Positions 1 to 5,834 of a stretch of DNA of 9,608 nt are shown one piece after another. Below the pieces are notes generated by a model, which made no database searches, was not told the origin of the DNA, and was given only the letters and a program-made list of their open reading frames with translations. Both the position numbers and the translations under genes were made by a program. Positions within the stretch are counted from its first letter, which is position 1; each line of letters starts with the position of its first letter. The stretch comes from Clostridia bacterium (GTDB taxonomy: Bacteria; CBDUZB01; JAGLHV01), in assembly GCA_030595925.1 (NCBI GenBank), contig JAUVLC010000092.1, forward strand, positions 1 to 9,608, written 5' to 3'.

Positions 1-2
1 TT

Positions 3-269
3 ATGAGACAGCACACTAGTTCCGTACTTGGAGGAGAATCACACCCAAAAGAAGGTTTTCTCATAAGAATTACGGAGTCAATAAAAACCAAAGCAAAAAA
101 AGATCTATCGGATTTGCGGATAGCAATCCTTAGATACTTTGGAGATACAGGTGGTATTTGTCCATCTTCCTTGGAAGAATTAGTGCCTAAATATATAGAT
201 AGAATTCCAGAAGGAGATTGGGAATACAAAAATGGGAAGGTAATATCAAAATCACATCCTGATTGGTAG
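3..269 (+). CDS. Pseudopilin-like protein, C-terminal part (probably partial or decayed)
   Basis: The second half (about residues 33-88) has the pattern of the globular domain of type IV pilin/type II secretion pseudopilins: a helix of the type DLSDLRIAILRYFGD, then a CPSSLEELVPKYIDRIP segment, then a short strand ending WEYKNGKV. In that family the segment after the first helix reads 'yPssLeeLvPkYi..iP'. What is missing is the hydrophobic N-terminal helix after the prepilin peptidase site. A short KEGFLIRI stretch near residue 17 faintly recalls the KGFTLIEL processing site but is followed by charged residues, so it could not span the membrane. The ATG sits two bases from the window edge with no visible ribosome site, so the true start may lie upstream. 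It may be a 5'-truncated gene or a deletion derivative. The family call is moderate; that it is a working protein is doubtful. Confidence 0.45.
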   Translation: MRQHTSSVLGGESHPKEGFLIRITESIKTKAKKDLSDLRIAILRYFGDTGGICPSSLEELVPKYIDRIPEGDWEYKNGKVISKSHPDW

Positions 270-275
270 TTTAAT

Positions 276-304
276 TTGGCAAGTAATTTGTAAGATGTCA
301 TAAT
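276..304 (+). promoter_or_regulatory. Candidate sigma70-type promoter with extended -10
   Basis: TTGGCA (276-281), a 17-nt spacer, then CATAAT (299-304). Each box matches consensus at 5 of 6 positions, and TGT directly before the -10 gives the extended TGn motif. It lies just after the pilin-like gene and points at the TPR lipoprotein genes. A transcript starting near 311 would have a leader of about 217 nt that runs through the nuclease-family remnant. It is the best visible candidate for driving the 528-5518 gene run. Confidence 0.5.
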
Positions 305-314
305 AAAATAATAA

Positions 315-498
315 AAGGAAAAACCTTTAAGAAAAGAAGAACTAAAACGAATACTTAACCGAATATAACCAAAATTCCGGTATTGACATGTTTGACCAAA
401 CAATGTTTAATAATGACGATACAAAAGCAAAATTAGCCGTATCTGACCACCGTCCCATTTGGGCAATATTTAACATTACCCAAGAAGACGATGATTAA
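315..498 (+). pseudogene. C-terminal remnant of an endonuclease/exonuclease/phosphatase-family gene
   Basis: Read from 346 the frame encodes about 50 residues ending at TAA 496-498 and includes SGIDMFDQTMFNND and LAVSDHRPIWAIFN. The SDHxPIWA box near the end is the hallmark C-terminal motif of the EEP (exonuclease III/DNase I-like) superfamily, where the Asp-His pair is catalytic. The frame is closed upstream by TAA 343-345, but the neighbouring frame from 315 encodes KEKPLRKEEL. Removing one A from the run at 344-347 would join it to NEYLTEYNQ, which reads as continuous protein. Upstream of 315 all frames hit stops. No ribosome site precedes the internal ATG at 388. I read this as a 3' gene fragment with a frameshift. 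The C-rich codon choice resembles the 71-aa gene at 4538 rather than the TPR arrays. Confidence 0.6.
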
Positions 499-527
499 AA
501 AGATGGTTATAAAAAAAGGAGAAACAA

Positions 528-1703
528 ATGAAATTTTCAAAAGCAATATTAATTTTAATATGTATTACTCTTCTATGCAGTTGTGCAAAAATAGAAGAAA
601 CCATAATCGACGCCTTAGTAGAAAACACAAGCGAAGCCACATACGATAGAAAAATTACTGAATACAAAAAAGCAATCAAAGCTAATCCTAACGATGCAGA
701 TGCTTATTGTAAATTGGGGAATGTTTATTATAAGAAAGGATCCTATAAAAAAGCTATAAAAGAGTTTAAAGAATCGATAAGGATCAATCCTGATTTCGCG
801 GAAGCGCATTTTTGGCTCGGGTGGGCTTATGGTGAAAAAGGTTTATGGGATGAAGCGATTGAGGAATATAAAGAAGCGATCAGGATTAAACCTGATTATG
901 TAGAGGCGCATAATAATATTGAAGTCATTTATAGTAAGAAAAAGTTATATGATCAAGCGATGGAAGAGAGCAAAGAAGCAATCAAAGCCAATCCAGACGA
1001 CATCGAAGCCCATTATACCCTCGGGTGGGCTTATGAGAGTAAATGTTTGTGGGATGAGGCGATAAAGGAGTTTAAAAAAGCAATTAAGATAAAGATAGAT
1101 TATGCAGAAGCGCATTGTGGTCTTGGGTATGCTTATTGTGGAAAAGGATCATATAATAAAGCTATAAAAGAGTTTAAGAAAGCTATTAAGATAAAGCCTG
1201 ATTATGCGGATGCGTATTTTGGTCTTGCGTGGGCTTATGGTGAAAAAGGTTTATTGGATGAAGCGATCGATGCGGATCTAGAAGGGGATAGGATTAAAGA
1301 TGATAAAGAAATAAAAAAATATAAAGAGGCAATAAAGATTAAGCCTGATGATGCAGATGCGTATTTAAAGCTTGGGTTTATTTATTTGTGGAACAAAGAT
1401 TTGCACGATGAGGCGATAAAGGCATACAAAGAAGCGATAAGAATTAAACCTGATGATGCAAAAGCATATTTTCTTCTTGGGATGGCTTATGGGCAAAAAG
1501 GGTTATATAATAAGGCAATGAAGGAGTATAAAGAAGCAATTAGGATTACGCCTGATTATGGAGTGGCTCATGAGTATTTGGGGAAAATATATCTTTCTTT
1601 GAATAAACGGGAAGAAGCACTCAAGGAATATGAAATATTAAAAAAATTAGACCCAAAATCAGCCAAAAGACTTTTGGATGACATTAATAAAACTTCAAAT
1701 TAA
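528..1703 (+). CDS. TPR-repeat lipoprotein (paralogue 1 of 3)
   Basis: The N-terminus is a lipoprotein signal: a K-containing n-region, the hydrophobic stretch ILILICITLL and lipobox L16-C17-S18-C19, with Cys19 the lipidated residue. The +2 residue is Ala, so outer-membrane sorting is expected, facing the periplasm. About nine TPR units (34 aa, pattern DxAxAHxxLGxAYxxKGxxxEAIxE) follow from about residue 56 to the end, giving a superhelical protein-binding scaffold; the partner is unknown. The unit around residues 230-265 carries a roughly 15-residue charged insertion (ADLEGDRIKDDKEIK, about 1272-1316) in its second helix. The last segment, KREEALKEYEILKKLDP, is a diverged form of the tail shared by the next two genes. 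AAGGAG at 516-521 is a good ribosome site. The gene lies 44 nt before the next paralogue and probably shares its transcript. Confidence 0.85.
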   Translation: MKFSKAILILICITLLCSCAKIEETIIDALVENTSEATYDRKITEYKKAIKANPNDADAYCKLGNVYYKKGSYKKAIKEFKESIRINPDFAEAHFWLGWAYGEKGLWDEAIEEYKEAIRIKPDYVEAHNNIEVIYSKKKLYDQAMEESKEAIKANPDDIEAHYTLGWAYESKCLWDEAIKEFKKAIKIKIDYAEAHCGLGYAYCGKGSYNKAIKEFKKAIKIKPDYADAYFGLAWAYGEKGLLDEAIDADLEGDRIKDDKEIKKYKEAIKIKPDDADAYLKLGFIYLWNKDLHDEAIKAYKEAIRIKPDDAKAYFLLGMAYGQKGLYNKAMKEYKEAIRITPDYGVAHEYLGKIYLSLNKREEALKEYEILKKLDPKSAKRLLDDINKTSN

Positions 1704-1727
1704 ATAGAAATAAAATTAAAAACATAC

Positions 1728-1743
1728 TTTTCCTAAAGGAAAA
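1728..1743 (+). promoter_or_regulatory. Small hairpin covering the ribosome-binding site of the 1748 gene
   Basis: TTTTCC (1728-1733), loop TAAA, GGAAAA (1738-1743) is a perfect 6-bp inverted repeat. Its 3' arm contains the GGA of the Shine-Dalgarno site, five bases before ATG 1748. A similar hairpin precedes the next paralogue. It may lower or tune translation. Alternatively it may simply reflect an AT-rich leader copied during gene duplication. Confidence 0.3.
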
Positions 1744-1747
1744 TCAA

Positions 1748-3349
1748 ATGAAATTCCCTAAAACAACATTACTTTTAATCGGCATTAGTCTTTTATGCAG
1801 TTGTGCAACACCCAAAAAGGAAGTTTCTACTATAAATAATTTGACGAAGAAAGAAGCTCATCCAACCATTAAAATTCCACCGGAAGAAAAGCCAAAAATT
1901 AAAACAATAGAAAAAAAAGTTATTGCAGTAATGAAATTTGAAAATCTCAGCAAAAACCCTAAATTTGATTGGCTATGCGAGGGAATTGCTTCCACCTTAG
2001 TTAGTAAATTGGGAAATGTTAAGAAAGTTCGGTTAGTGGAAAGAAGTCAGGTGGTGAAATCTTTACAGGAAATAAACTTTAATATGTCGGGGGTAGTGGA
2101 TGAAAAAACCGCCGTTAGTGCGGGAAAGATTTTAGGTGCAGAAATTATGGTTATTGGGGAATTTCAAAAATCCGCTGATCAGATGAGAATAACTGCACGA
2201 TTTGTAGATGTAGCTACGGGAAATATAGTTAATACGGCAGAAGCTACCGGTAGGTATAATGATATATTCAGTTTGCAGGATGAGATTGTCTTCAATCTAC
2301 TTAAAACATTGGGTATAGAGATTAAAATAGCTGAACAAAAAAAGATACAAAAAAAACCAACAGTATCATTAACTGCTTATGGATGGGCAAAAAAAGCAAT
2401 AGAACTTTGGTTTAAGAAAAAAGAAAAAATTGCTACTGAAAAAGATCAAAATCTTATAATTAAATACTTTAAAAAAGCTTTAGAATTAGACCCTAATTAT
2501 GCAGAAGTGCATGTTCTTCTTGGAGTGGTTTATGGTGAAAAAGATTTGTATGATCAAGCGATAGAGGAGTTTAAAGAGGCGATAAGGATTAAGCCTGATC
2601 ATGCGTATGCTTATTTTAAGCTTGCATTGGCTTATCACGAAAAAGGTTTGTATGATGAGGCAATAGAGGCGTATAAAGAAGCAACAAAATTTAATCCTGA
2701 TGATGCGGAAGCGCATCGTAATCTTGGGTTGGTTTATGCGAGGAAGGGATTGTATGATGAGGCAATAGAGGAGTTTAAAGAGACAATAAGGATTAAGCCT
2801 GATCATGCGGAAGCTCACTCTGATCTTGGTGTGGCTTATGATATGCAAGGTTTGAGGAATGAGGCGATAAAGGGATATATAAAGGCAATAAAGATTAAAC
2901 CCGATTATGCAAGGGCACACCTTAATCTTGGGAGTGCTTACTTGGATAAAGGTTTGTATGATCAGGCGATAGAAGAATGTAAAGAGGCGATTAGGATAAA
3001 TCCTGATTATGCAGGGGCACACCTTAATCTTGGGAGGACTTATACTAAGAAAGGACTATATGATCAGGCAATAGAGGAATATAAAGAAGCGATAAGGATT
3101 CAACCTGATTTCGTGCATGCTCATTTTGATCTTGGGGTGATTTATGTAGATAAGGGTTTGTATGACGAGGCGATAGAGGAGTTTAAAAAAACAATCCGGA
3201 TTAAGCCTGATTATGCAGATGCACATTTGAATCTTGGGTTGGTTTACTTTGGTTTAGGCAGAAGAGGGGAAGCACTTGATGAATATAAAATATTGAAGGA
3301 ACTGGACAAAGAATTAGCCAATAAACTTTTTAACTTAATTTATAAATAA
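1748..3349 (+). CDS. Lipoprotein with CsgG/FlgO-like domain and TPR array (paralogue 2 of 3)
   Basis: The lipoprotein signal has lipobox L16-C17-S18-C19. A charged, Pro-rich linker (about 25-55) leads to an alpha/beta domain at about 57-192 that matches the CsgG/FlgO-like pattern found in many TPR lipoproteins. It reads IAVMKFENLSKNPKFDWL, then LVERSQVVKSLQEI, DEKTAVSAGKILGAE, VIGEFQKSADQMRITARFVD, VATGNIVN and SLQDEI. CsgG forms the curli secretion channel and FlgO is a flagellar outer-membrane lipoprotein, but TPR-fused relatives have no settled role. About eight TPR units (about 238-533) follow. The C-terminus RRGEALDEYKILKELDK...NLIYK is nearly the same as in the next gene. AAAGGA (1735-1740) is the ribosome site. 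It is most likely a periplasm-facing outer-membrane scaffold. The domain call is good; any export role is unproven. Confidence 0.85.
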   Translation: MKFPKTTLLLIGISLLCSCATPKKEVSTINNLTKKEAHPTIKIPPEEKPKIKTIEKKVIAVMKFENLSKNPKFDWLCEGIASTLVSKLGNVKKVRLVERSQVVKSLQEINFNMSGVVDEKTAVSAGKILGAEIMVIGEFQKSADQMRITARFVDVATGNIVNTAEATGRYNDIFSLQDEIVFNLLKTLGIEIKIAEQKKIQKKPTVSLTAYGWAKKAIELWFKKKEKIATEKDQNLIIKYFKKALELDPNYAEVHVLLGVVYGEKDLYDQAIEEFKEAIRIKPDHAYAYFKLALAYHEKGLYDEAIEAYKEATKFNPDDAEAHRNLGLVYARKGLYDEAIEEFKETIRIKPDHAEAHSDLGVAYDMQGLRNEAIKGYIKAIKIKPDYARAHLNLGSAYLDKGLYDQAIEECKEAIRINPDYAGAHLNLGRTYTKKGLYDQAIEEYKEAIRIQPDFVHAHFDLGVIYVDKGLYDEAIEEFKKTIRIKPDYADAHLNLGLVYFGLGRRGEALDEYKILKELDKELANKLFNLIYK

Positions 3350-3377
3350 ATATTTTTCTACAAAGCAATAACTTAGA

Positions 3378-3394
3378 TTTTTCCAAAGGAAGAA
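3378..3394 (+). promoter_or_regulatory. Small hairpin covering the ribosome-binding site of the 3399 gene
   Basis: TTTTTCC (3378-3384), loop AAA, GGAAGAA (3388-3394) forms a 7-bp stem with one G-U pair, and its 3' arm is the Shine-Dalgarno site. It has the same design and position as the hairpin before 1748. The surrounding leader and first codons (AAATGAAATTCCC) also match, so both genes kept this leader after duplication. Confidence 0.3.
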
Positions 3395-3398
3395 TTAA

Positions 3399-4514
3399 AT
3401 GAAATTCCCAAACGCAAAACACAAAAACCATATTTTAAAAATAATATTAGTTTTATTAAGCATTACTCTTTTATGTAGCTGTTCAAAAGTAAAGGAGATT
3501 TTAAACAATAAAATGATAGAAAATGGTTGTAAAGAAGCAATTAGGCATAATCCTAATGATGCGGATGCTCATTATAATCTTGGAGTGCTTTATGGTAAAA
3601 AAGGATTATACGATCAAGCGATAAAAGAATATAAAGAAGCGCTCAGGATTAATCCCGATTTTGCAGTGGCTCATAGTAATCTTGGAGCGGCTTATGGTGA
3701 GAAAGGCTTGTATGATGAGGCGATAGAGGAAGTTAAAGAGGCAATTAAAATCAAACCTGATTATGCAGAGGCGCATTGTAATTTAGGTATTATCTATGGT
3801 AAAAAAGGTTTATATGATCAATCGATAAAGGAGTATAGGGAGGCGATTCAGCTAAATCCTGATTATGCGAAAGCTCATAGTAATCTTGGAGCGGCTTATG
3901 GTGAGAAAGGCTTGTATGATGAGGCGATAGAGGAGTTGAAAGAAGCAATAAGGCTAAATCCTGATTATGCAAAAGCACATTATAATCTTGGAGTAGGTTA
4001 TGGGGATAAGGGTTTGCATGAAGAAGCAATAGAGGAGTTTAAGGAGGCGATAAGGATTAAACCAGATTATGCAAAAGCACACTATAATCTTGGGGTGGCT
4101 TATAGTGAGAAAGGTTTTTATGATCAAGCGATAGAAGAGTATAAAAAGGCGATTCAGATAAAGCCTGGGTATACAGAGGCGCATTATAATCTTGGAGTGG
4201 CTTATGGGGATAAGGGTTTACATGATGAGACGATAGAGGAATTTAAAGAGGCGATAAGGATTAAACCAGATTTTGTGAAGGCATATTATAATCTTGGGGT
4301 GGCGTATAATGAGAAAGGCTTATATGACCAAGTGATAGACGAGTATAAAAAGGCGATTCAGATAAAGCCTGGGTATACAGAGGCGCATTATAATCTTGGG
4401 ATGGCTTATCTTAGTTTAGGCAGACGAGGGGATGTCCTTGATGAATATAAAATATTGAAAGAATTAGAAAAAGATAAAGCTAATGAACTACTTTTTAACT
4501 TAATTTATAAATAA
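3399..4514 (+). CDS. TPR-repeat lipoprotein (paralogue 3 of 3)
   Basis: The signal peptide is longer than in the two upstream paralogues (KHKNHILKIILVLLSITLL) and is followed by lipobox L25-C26-S27-C28. Cys28 is the expected lipidation site and Ser is at +2. About nine highly uniform TPR units then fill residues about 45-345. They are more alike than in the other two proteins, and several stretches are identical at DNA level with a 204-nt (two-TPR) period. The tail LDEYKILKELEKDKANELLFNLIYK closely matches paralogue 2. There is no CsgG/FlgO-like domain. The expected role is a periplasmic-side binding scaffold on the outer membrane, possibly in one assembly with the two upstream products. AAAGGAA (3385-3391) is the ribosome site. 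The 71-aa gene follows after 23 nt, consistent with co-transcription. Confidence 0.85.
   Translation: MKFPNAKHKNHILKIILVLLSITLLCSCSKVKEILNNKMIENGCKEAIRHNPNDADAHYNLGVLYGKKGLYDQAIKEYKEALRINPDFAVAHSNLGAAYGEKGLYDEAIEEVKEAIKIKPDYAEAHCNLGIIYGKKGLYDQSIKEYREAIQLNPDYAKAHSNLGAAYGEKGLYDEAIEELKEAIRLNPDYAKAHYNLGVGYGDKGLHEEAIEEFKEAIRIKPDYAKAHYNLGVAYSEKGFYDQAIEEYKKAIQIKPGYTEAHYNLGVAYGDKGLHDETIEEFKEAIRIKPDFVKAYYNLGVAYNEKGLYDQVIDEYKKAIQIKPGYTEAHYNLGMAYLSLGRRGDVLDEYKILKELEKDKANELLFNLIYK
3669..3934 (+). repeat. Identical 62-nt blocks 204 nt apart within the TPR gene
   Basis: 3669-3730 and 3873-3934 are identical as read by eye (both begin GCTCATAGTAATCTTGGAGC and encode AHSNLGAAYGEKGLYDEAIEE). The offset of 204 nt is exactly two 34-aa TPR units, so the duplicated unit is a pair of repeats. 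Complete identity, including third codon positions, points to recent duplication or gene conversion. Confidence 0.85.
4137..4399 (+). repeat. Identical 59-nt blocks 204 nt apart within the TPR gene
   Basis: 4137-4195 and 4341-4399 are identical as read by eye (both begin GAGTATAAAAAGGCGATTCA and encode EYKKAIQIKPGYTEAHYNLG). The offset is again 204 nt. The unusual GYTEAH start of these two TPR units, where others have DYxxAH, marks them as copies of each other. Confidence 0.85.
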
Positions 4515-4537
4515 TATAACAAAAAAAGGAGTCCCCC

Positions 4538-4753
4538 ATGGTAAAACTAACCACAAAAATTTCCGGCAAAGAATACAAATTCGAAACCACTGAAGCCCTG
4601 GTCAAACAATTAAAAGACGACTCAGCCAAGACATCAAAAGAATTAGAATCCATAGAAACAACCTACAAAAAACTCAAAAAGAAAAAGAACACCCTGGAAG
4701 CCACCATAAGACAATTAACCACTCCGGAAAAACCAAAGGAAGAAAAAAAATAG
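4538..4753 (+). CDS. Small coiled-coil protein of unknown function (71 aa)
   Basis: This short, highly charged cytosolic-type protein has no signal peptide. Residues 1-16 (MVKLTTKISGKEYKFE) look like a beta-hairpin. Residues about 18-60 form one long helix with heptad-like hydrophobic spacing (LVKQL, LESIETTYKKLKKKKNTLEATIRQL), suggesting a coiled-coil dimer. The tail EKPKEEKK is Lys/Glu-rich. AAAGGAG at 4526-4531 is a strong ribosome site. Codons are C-ending (GCC, ACC, GAC) in contrast to the G-ending codons of the TPR arrays, so it has a different history. Its 3' end recurs at two other places in the window in front of unrelated genes. I do not recognise the family. The good ribosome site and clean coding pattern make it likely real. 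Confidence 0.7.
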   Translation: MVKLTTKISGKEYKFETTEALVKQLKDDSAKTSKELESIETTYKKLKKKKNTLEATIRQLTTPEKPKEEKK

Positions 4754-4771
4754 GGAAACAAACCAAAAATG
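4721..4771 (+). repeat. Leader element copy A (3' end of the 71-aa gene plus ribosome site)
   Basis: It contains core GAAAAACCAAA (4727-4737), GAAGAAAAAAAA, TAG (4751-4753), then GGGAAACAAACC and ATG at 4769. Here the core is coding (EKPKEEKK-stop), and the AGGGAA at the stop codon serves as the Shine-Dalgarno site of the next gene. Related copies are at 7563 and 8482. Confidence 0.65.
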
Positions 4772-5518
4772 AATAAGAAAGAAGAAAAAATTTATTTAGA
4801 AAAATTTAAAGATCAGTATCCTGATTTTCCAAAGGGTGATATAGTTGTCCCTGACCCCAAAGAAAGAGGACCTGATTTTTTAATTGTACGGAGAGGGAAA
4901 GTGGTTGGTTTTGAGGTAACAGAGCTTTTCAAAGAGTGTTTCCCCAATCAAACACCCAAGCAATTAATTGAATCTGAAAGGGAGAAAGTAATAACTGAAG
5001 CAAGAAATAAATGTATTTCAGATTCTGTTCCTGGAGTTAGTGCTTTTATTCTCTTTAACAACAACAAACTAAATAAAGGGAATCGTAGTACAGTTGCTGA
5101 AAAGTTATCAAATATTATAAAGAATAATATTCCTGAAATTAAAATACCACTGAGTATTAAAAATAACTGCATAGGGTTAAATGATATTCCTCCCCAAATT
5201 AGCTCAATTATGCTTTATAGACCAAAAGAGGATTGTAATCATCATTGGTCAACCGTACCTGTAGGTTGGACGGATGAAAATTTAATAAAAATTCTTCAGA
5301 ATGCCTTAAATGATAAAGAGAAAAAAATGACGAAATACTTAAAGAAATGTAGTACTTGTTGGTTACTAATTACATCCTATGGATGGAACCCATCATCTTT
5401 TTTTAATGCTTCAAAAGAAACTATAAGTCACAAATATAGTTCATCTTTTGATAAAGCATTTTACCTTGAAGAATTTACAAAGAGATTAATTGAATTAAAA
5501 CTTATAAAAAACGCATAA
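4769..5518 (+). CDS. Putative PD-(D/E)XK-like nuclease-fold protein
   Basis: The N-terminal third has the layout of a PD-(D/E)XK nuclease core: a helix with Glu11, then GPDFLIV (P35-D36), then a hairpin RRGKVVGFEVTELF giving E49-V50-T51. This is PD...ExT rather than the standard ExK; some families shift or replace the Lys. A helix with E67-R71-E72-K73 follows. The C-terminal part has a CWLLITSYG strand and a SSFDKAFYLEEF segment, a type often seen at the end of small restriction-like proteins. Length is 249 aa, with no signal or membrane segment. AGGGAA (4752-4756) is a 12-nt-spaced ribosome site provided by the leader element, and the gene starts 15 nt after the 71-aa gene. A role in DNA cleavage or defence is inferred only from the fold pattern. 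It could also be an inactive or unrelated protein. Confidence 0.5.
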   Translation: MNKKEEKIYLEKFKDQYPDFPKGDIVVPDPKERGPDFLIVRRGKVVGFEVTELFKECFPNQTPKQLIESEREKVITEARNKCISDSVPGVSAFILFNNNKLNKGNRSTVAEKLSNIIKNNIPEIKIPLSIKNNCIGLNDIPPQISSIMLYRPKEDCNHHWSTVPVGWTDENLIKILQNALNDKEKKMTKYLKKCSTCWLLITSYGWNPSSFFNASKETISHKYSSSFDKAFYLEEFTKRLIELKLIKNA

Positions 5519-5533
5519 CCCCTACCCCAACAC

Positions 5534-5648
5534 TTCGTTCCGTTTTATTTAATGTCTGTTCGTTCACCAAATGATTTTTCGTTAGCACTCAAAAACATTT
5601 TTTTCTTGCTCACGCAAGAAATTCGTTCACCAGTTACTTTGCTTCGTT
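5534..5648 (+). repeat. Five iterated TTCGTT motifs
   Basis: TTCGTT occurs at 5534, 5559, 5578, 5622 and 5643. The copies at 5559 and 5622 extend to the identical 11-mer TTCGTTCACCA. Spacing is irregular (25, 19, 44, 21), so this is not a simple tandem array. It could be a binding-site cluster or part of a dispersed intergenic repeat. Confidence 0.5.
5602..5621. other. Perfect 8-bp hairpin TTTCTTGC/GCAAGAAA
   Basis: TTTCTTGC (5602-5609), loop TCAC, GCAAGAAA (5614-5621). No U-tract follows on either strand, so it is not an intrinsic terminator. It lies between the two TTCGTTCACCA copies and may be a protein-binding palindrome or an RNA hairpin inside the presumed termination zone. Confidence 0.45.
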
Positions 5649-5723
5649 ATCACTCTGCAAACAAACTGCAAACATTAAACAACTCCACTCCAGTTTTCCC
5701 CACCCCACCAACAAACTTCCCTG

Positions 5724-5752
5724 TTGACTTTCTACCATTTTAGTGTTAATTT
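5724..5752 (+). promoter_or_regulatory. Candidate promoter for the 5835-7567 genes
   Basis: TTGACT (5724-5729, 5 of 6), a 17-nt spacer, then TAATTT (5747-5752, 3 of 6) preceded by TGT, an extended -10 motif. It is the only plausible start signal between the C-rich spacer and the secreted-repeat gene. The leader would be about 75 nt. The weak -10 keeps confidence low. Confidence 0.35.
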
Positions 5753-5834
5753 ATCTAAAGAAGAATATATTTTCCCAAAAGGAAGGAATAAAAAGAATTT
5801 TAAAAAACTAATCTTCAAAACTAGGAAAAGTCTA

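Larger units (their letters stand above)
5519..5723 (+). terminator. C-rich, G-poor spacer, possible Rho-dependent terminator
   Basis: No convincing gene lies here. By hand count 5521-5740 holds about 67 C and about 21 G on the plus strand, with C runs at 5519-5530 (CCCTACCCCAA) and 5698-5709. A long C>G bubble directly after a gene is the hallmark of Rho utilisation (rut) regions. No hairpin plus U-tract terminator was found. It separates the 528-5518 gene run from the next one. Confidence 0.4.

Noticed and set aside
2486-3022. Long minus-strand open frame opposite the TPR array of the 1748 gene
   Set aside because: It is a mirror of the TPR codon pattern (repeated CxCIIRxNPYRL-type units). 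Similar mirror frames lie opposite the other TPR genes. No ribosome site.
5602-5621. Hairpin considered as an intrinsic terminator
   Set aside because: The stem is good but no run of T follows on either strand.
5552-5743. Open frame of 63 codons starting MSVRSPNDF
   Set aside because: There is no ribosome site, the composition is that of the C-rich spacer, and the protein has no domain-like pattern. It overlaps the presumed terminator and promoter.
5724-5834. Upstream extension of the propeller gene start to ATG 5724
   Set aside because: The extra 37 residues would place charged sequence before the signal peptide, and only ATG 5835 has a ribosome site at proper distance.
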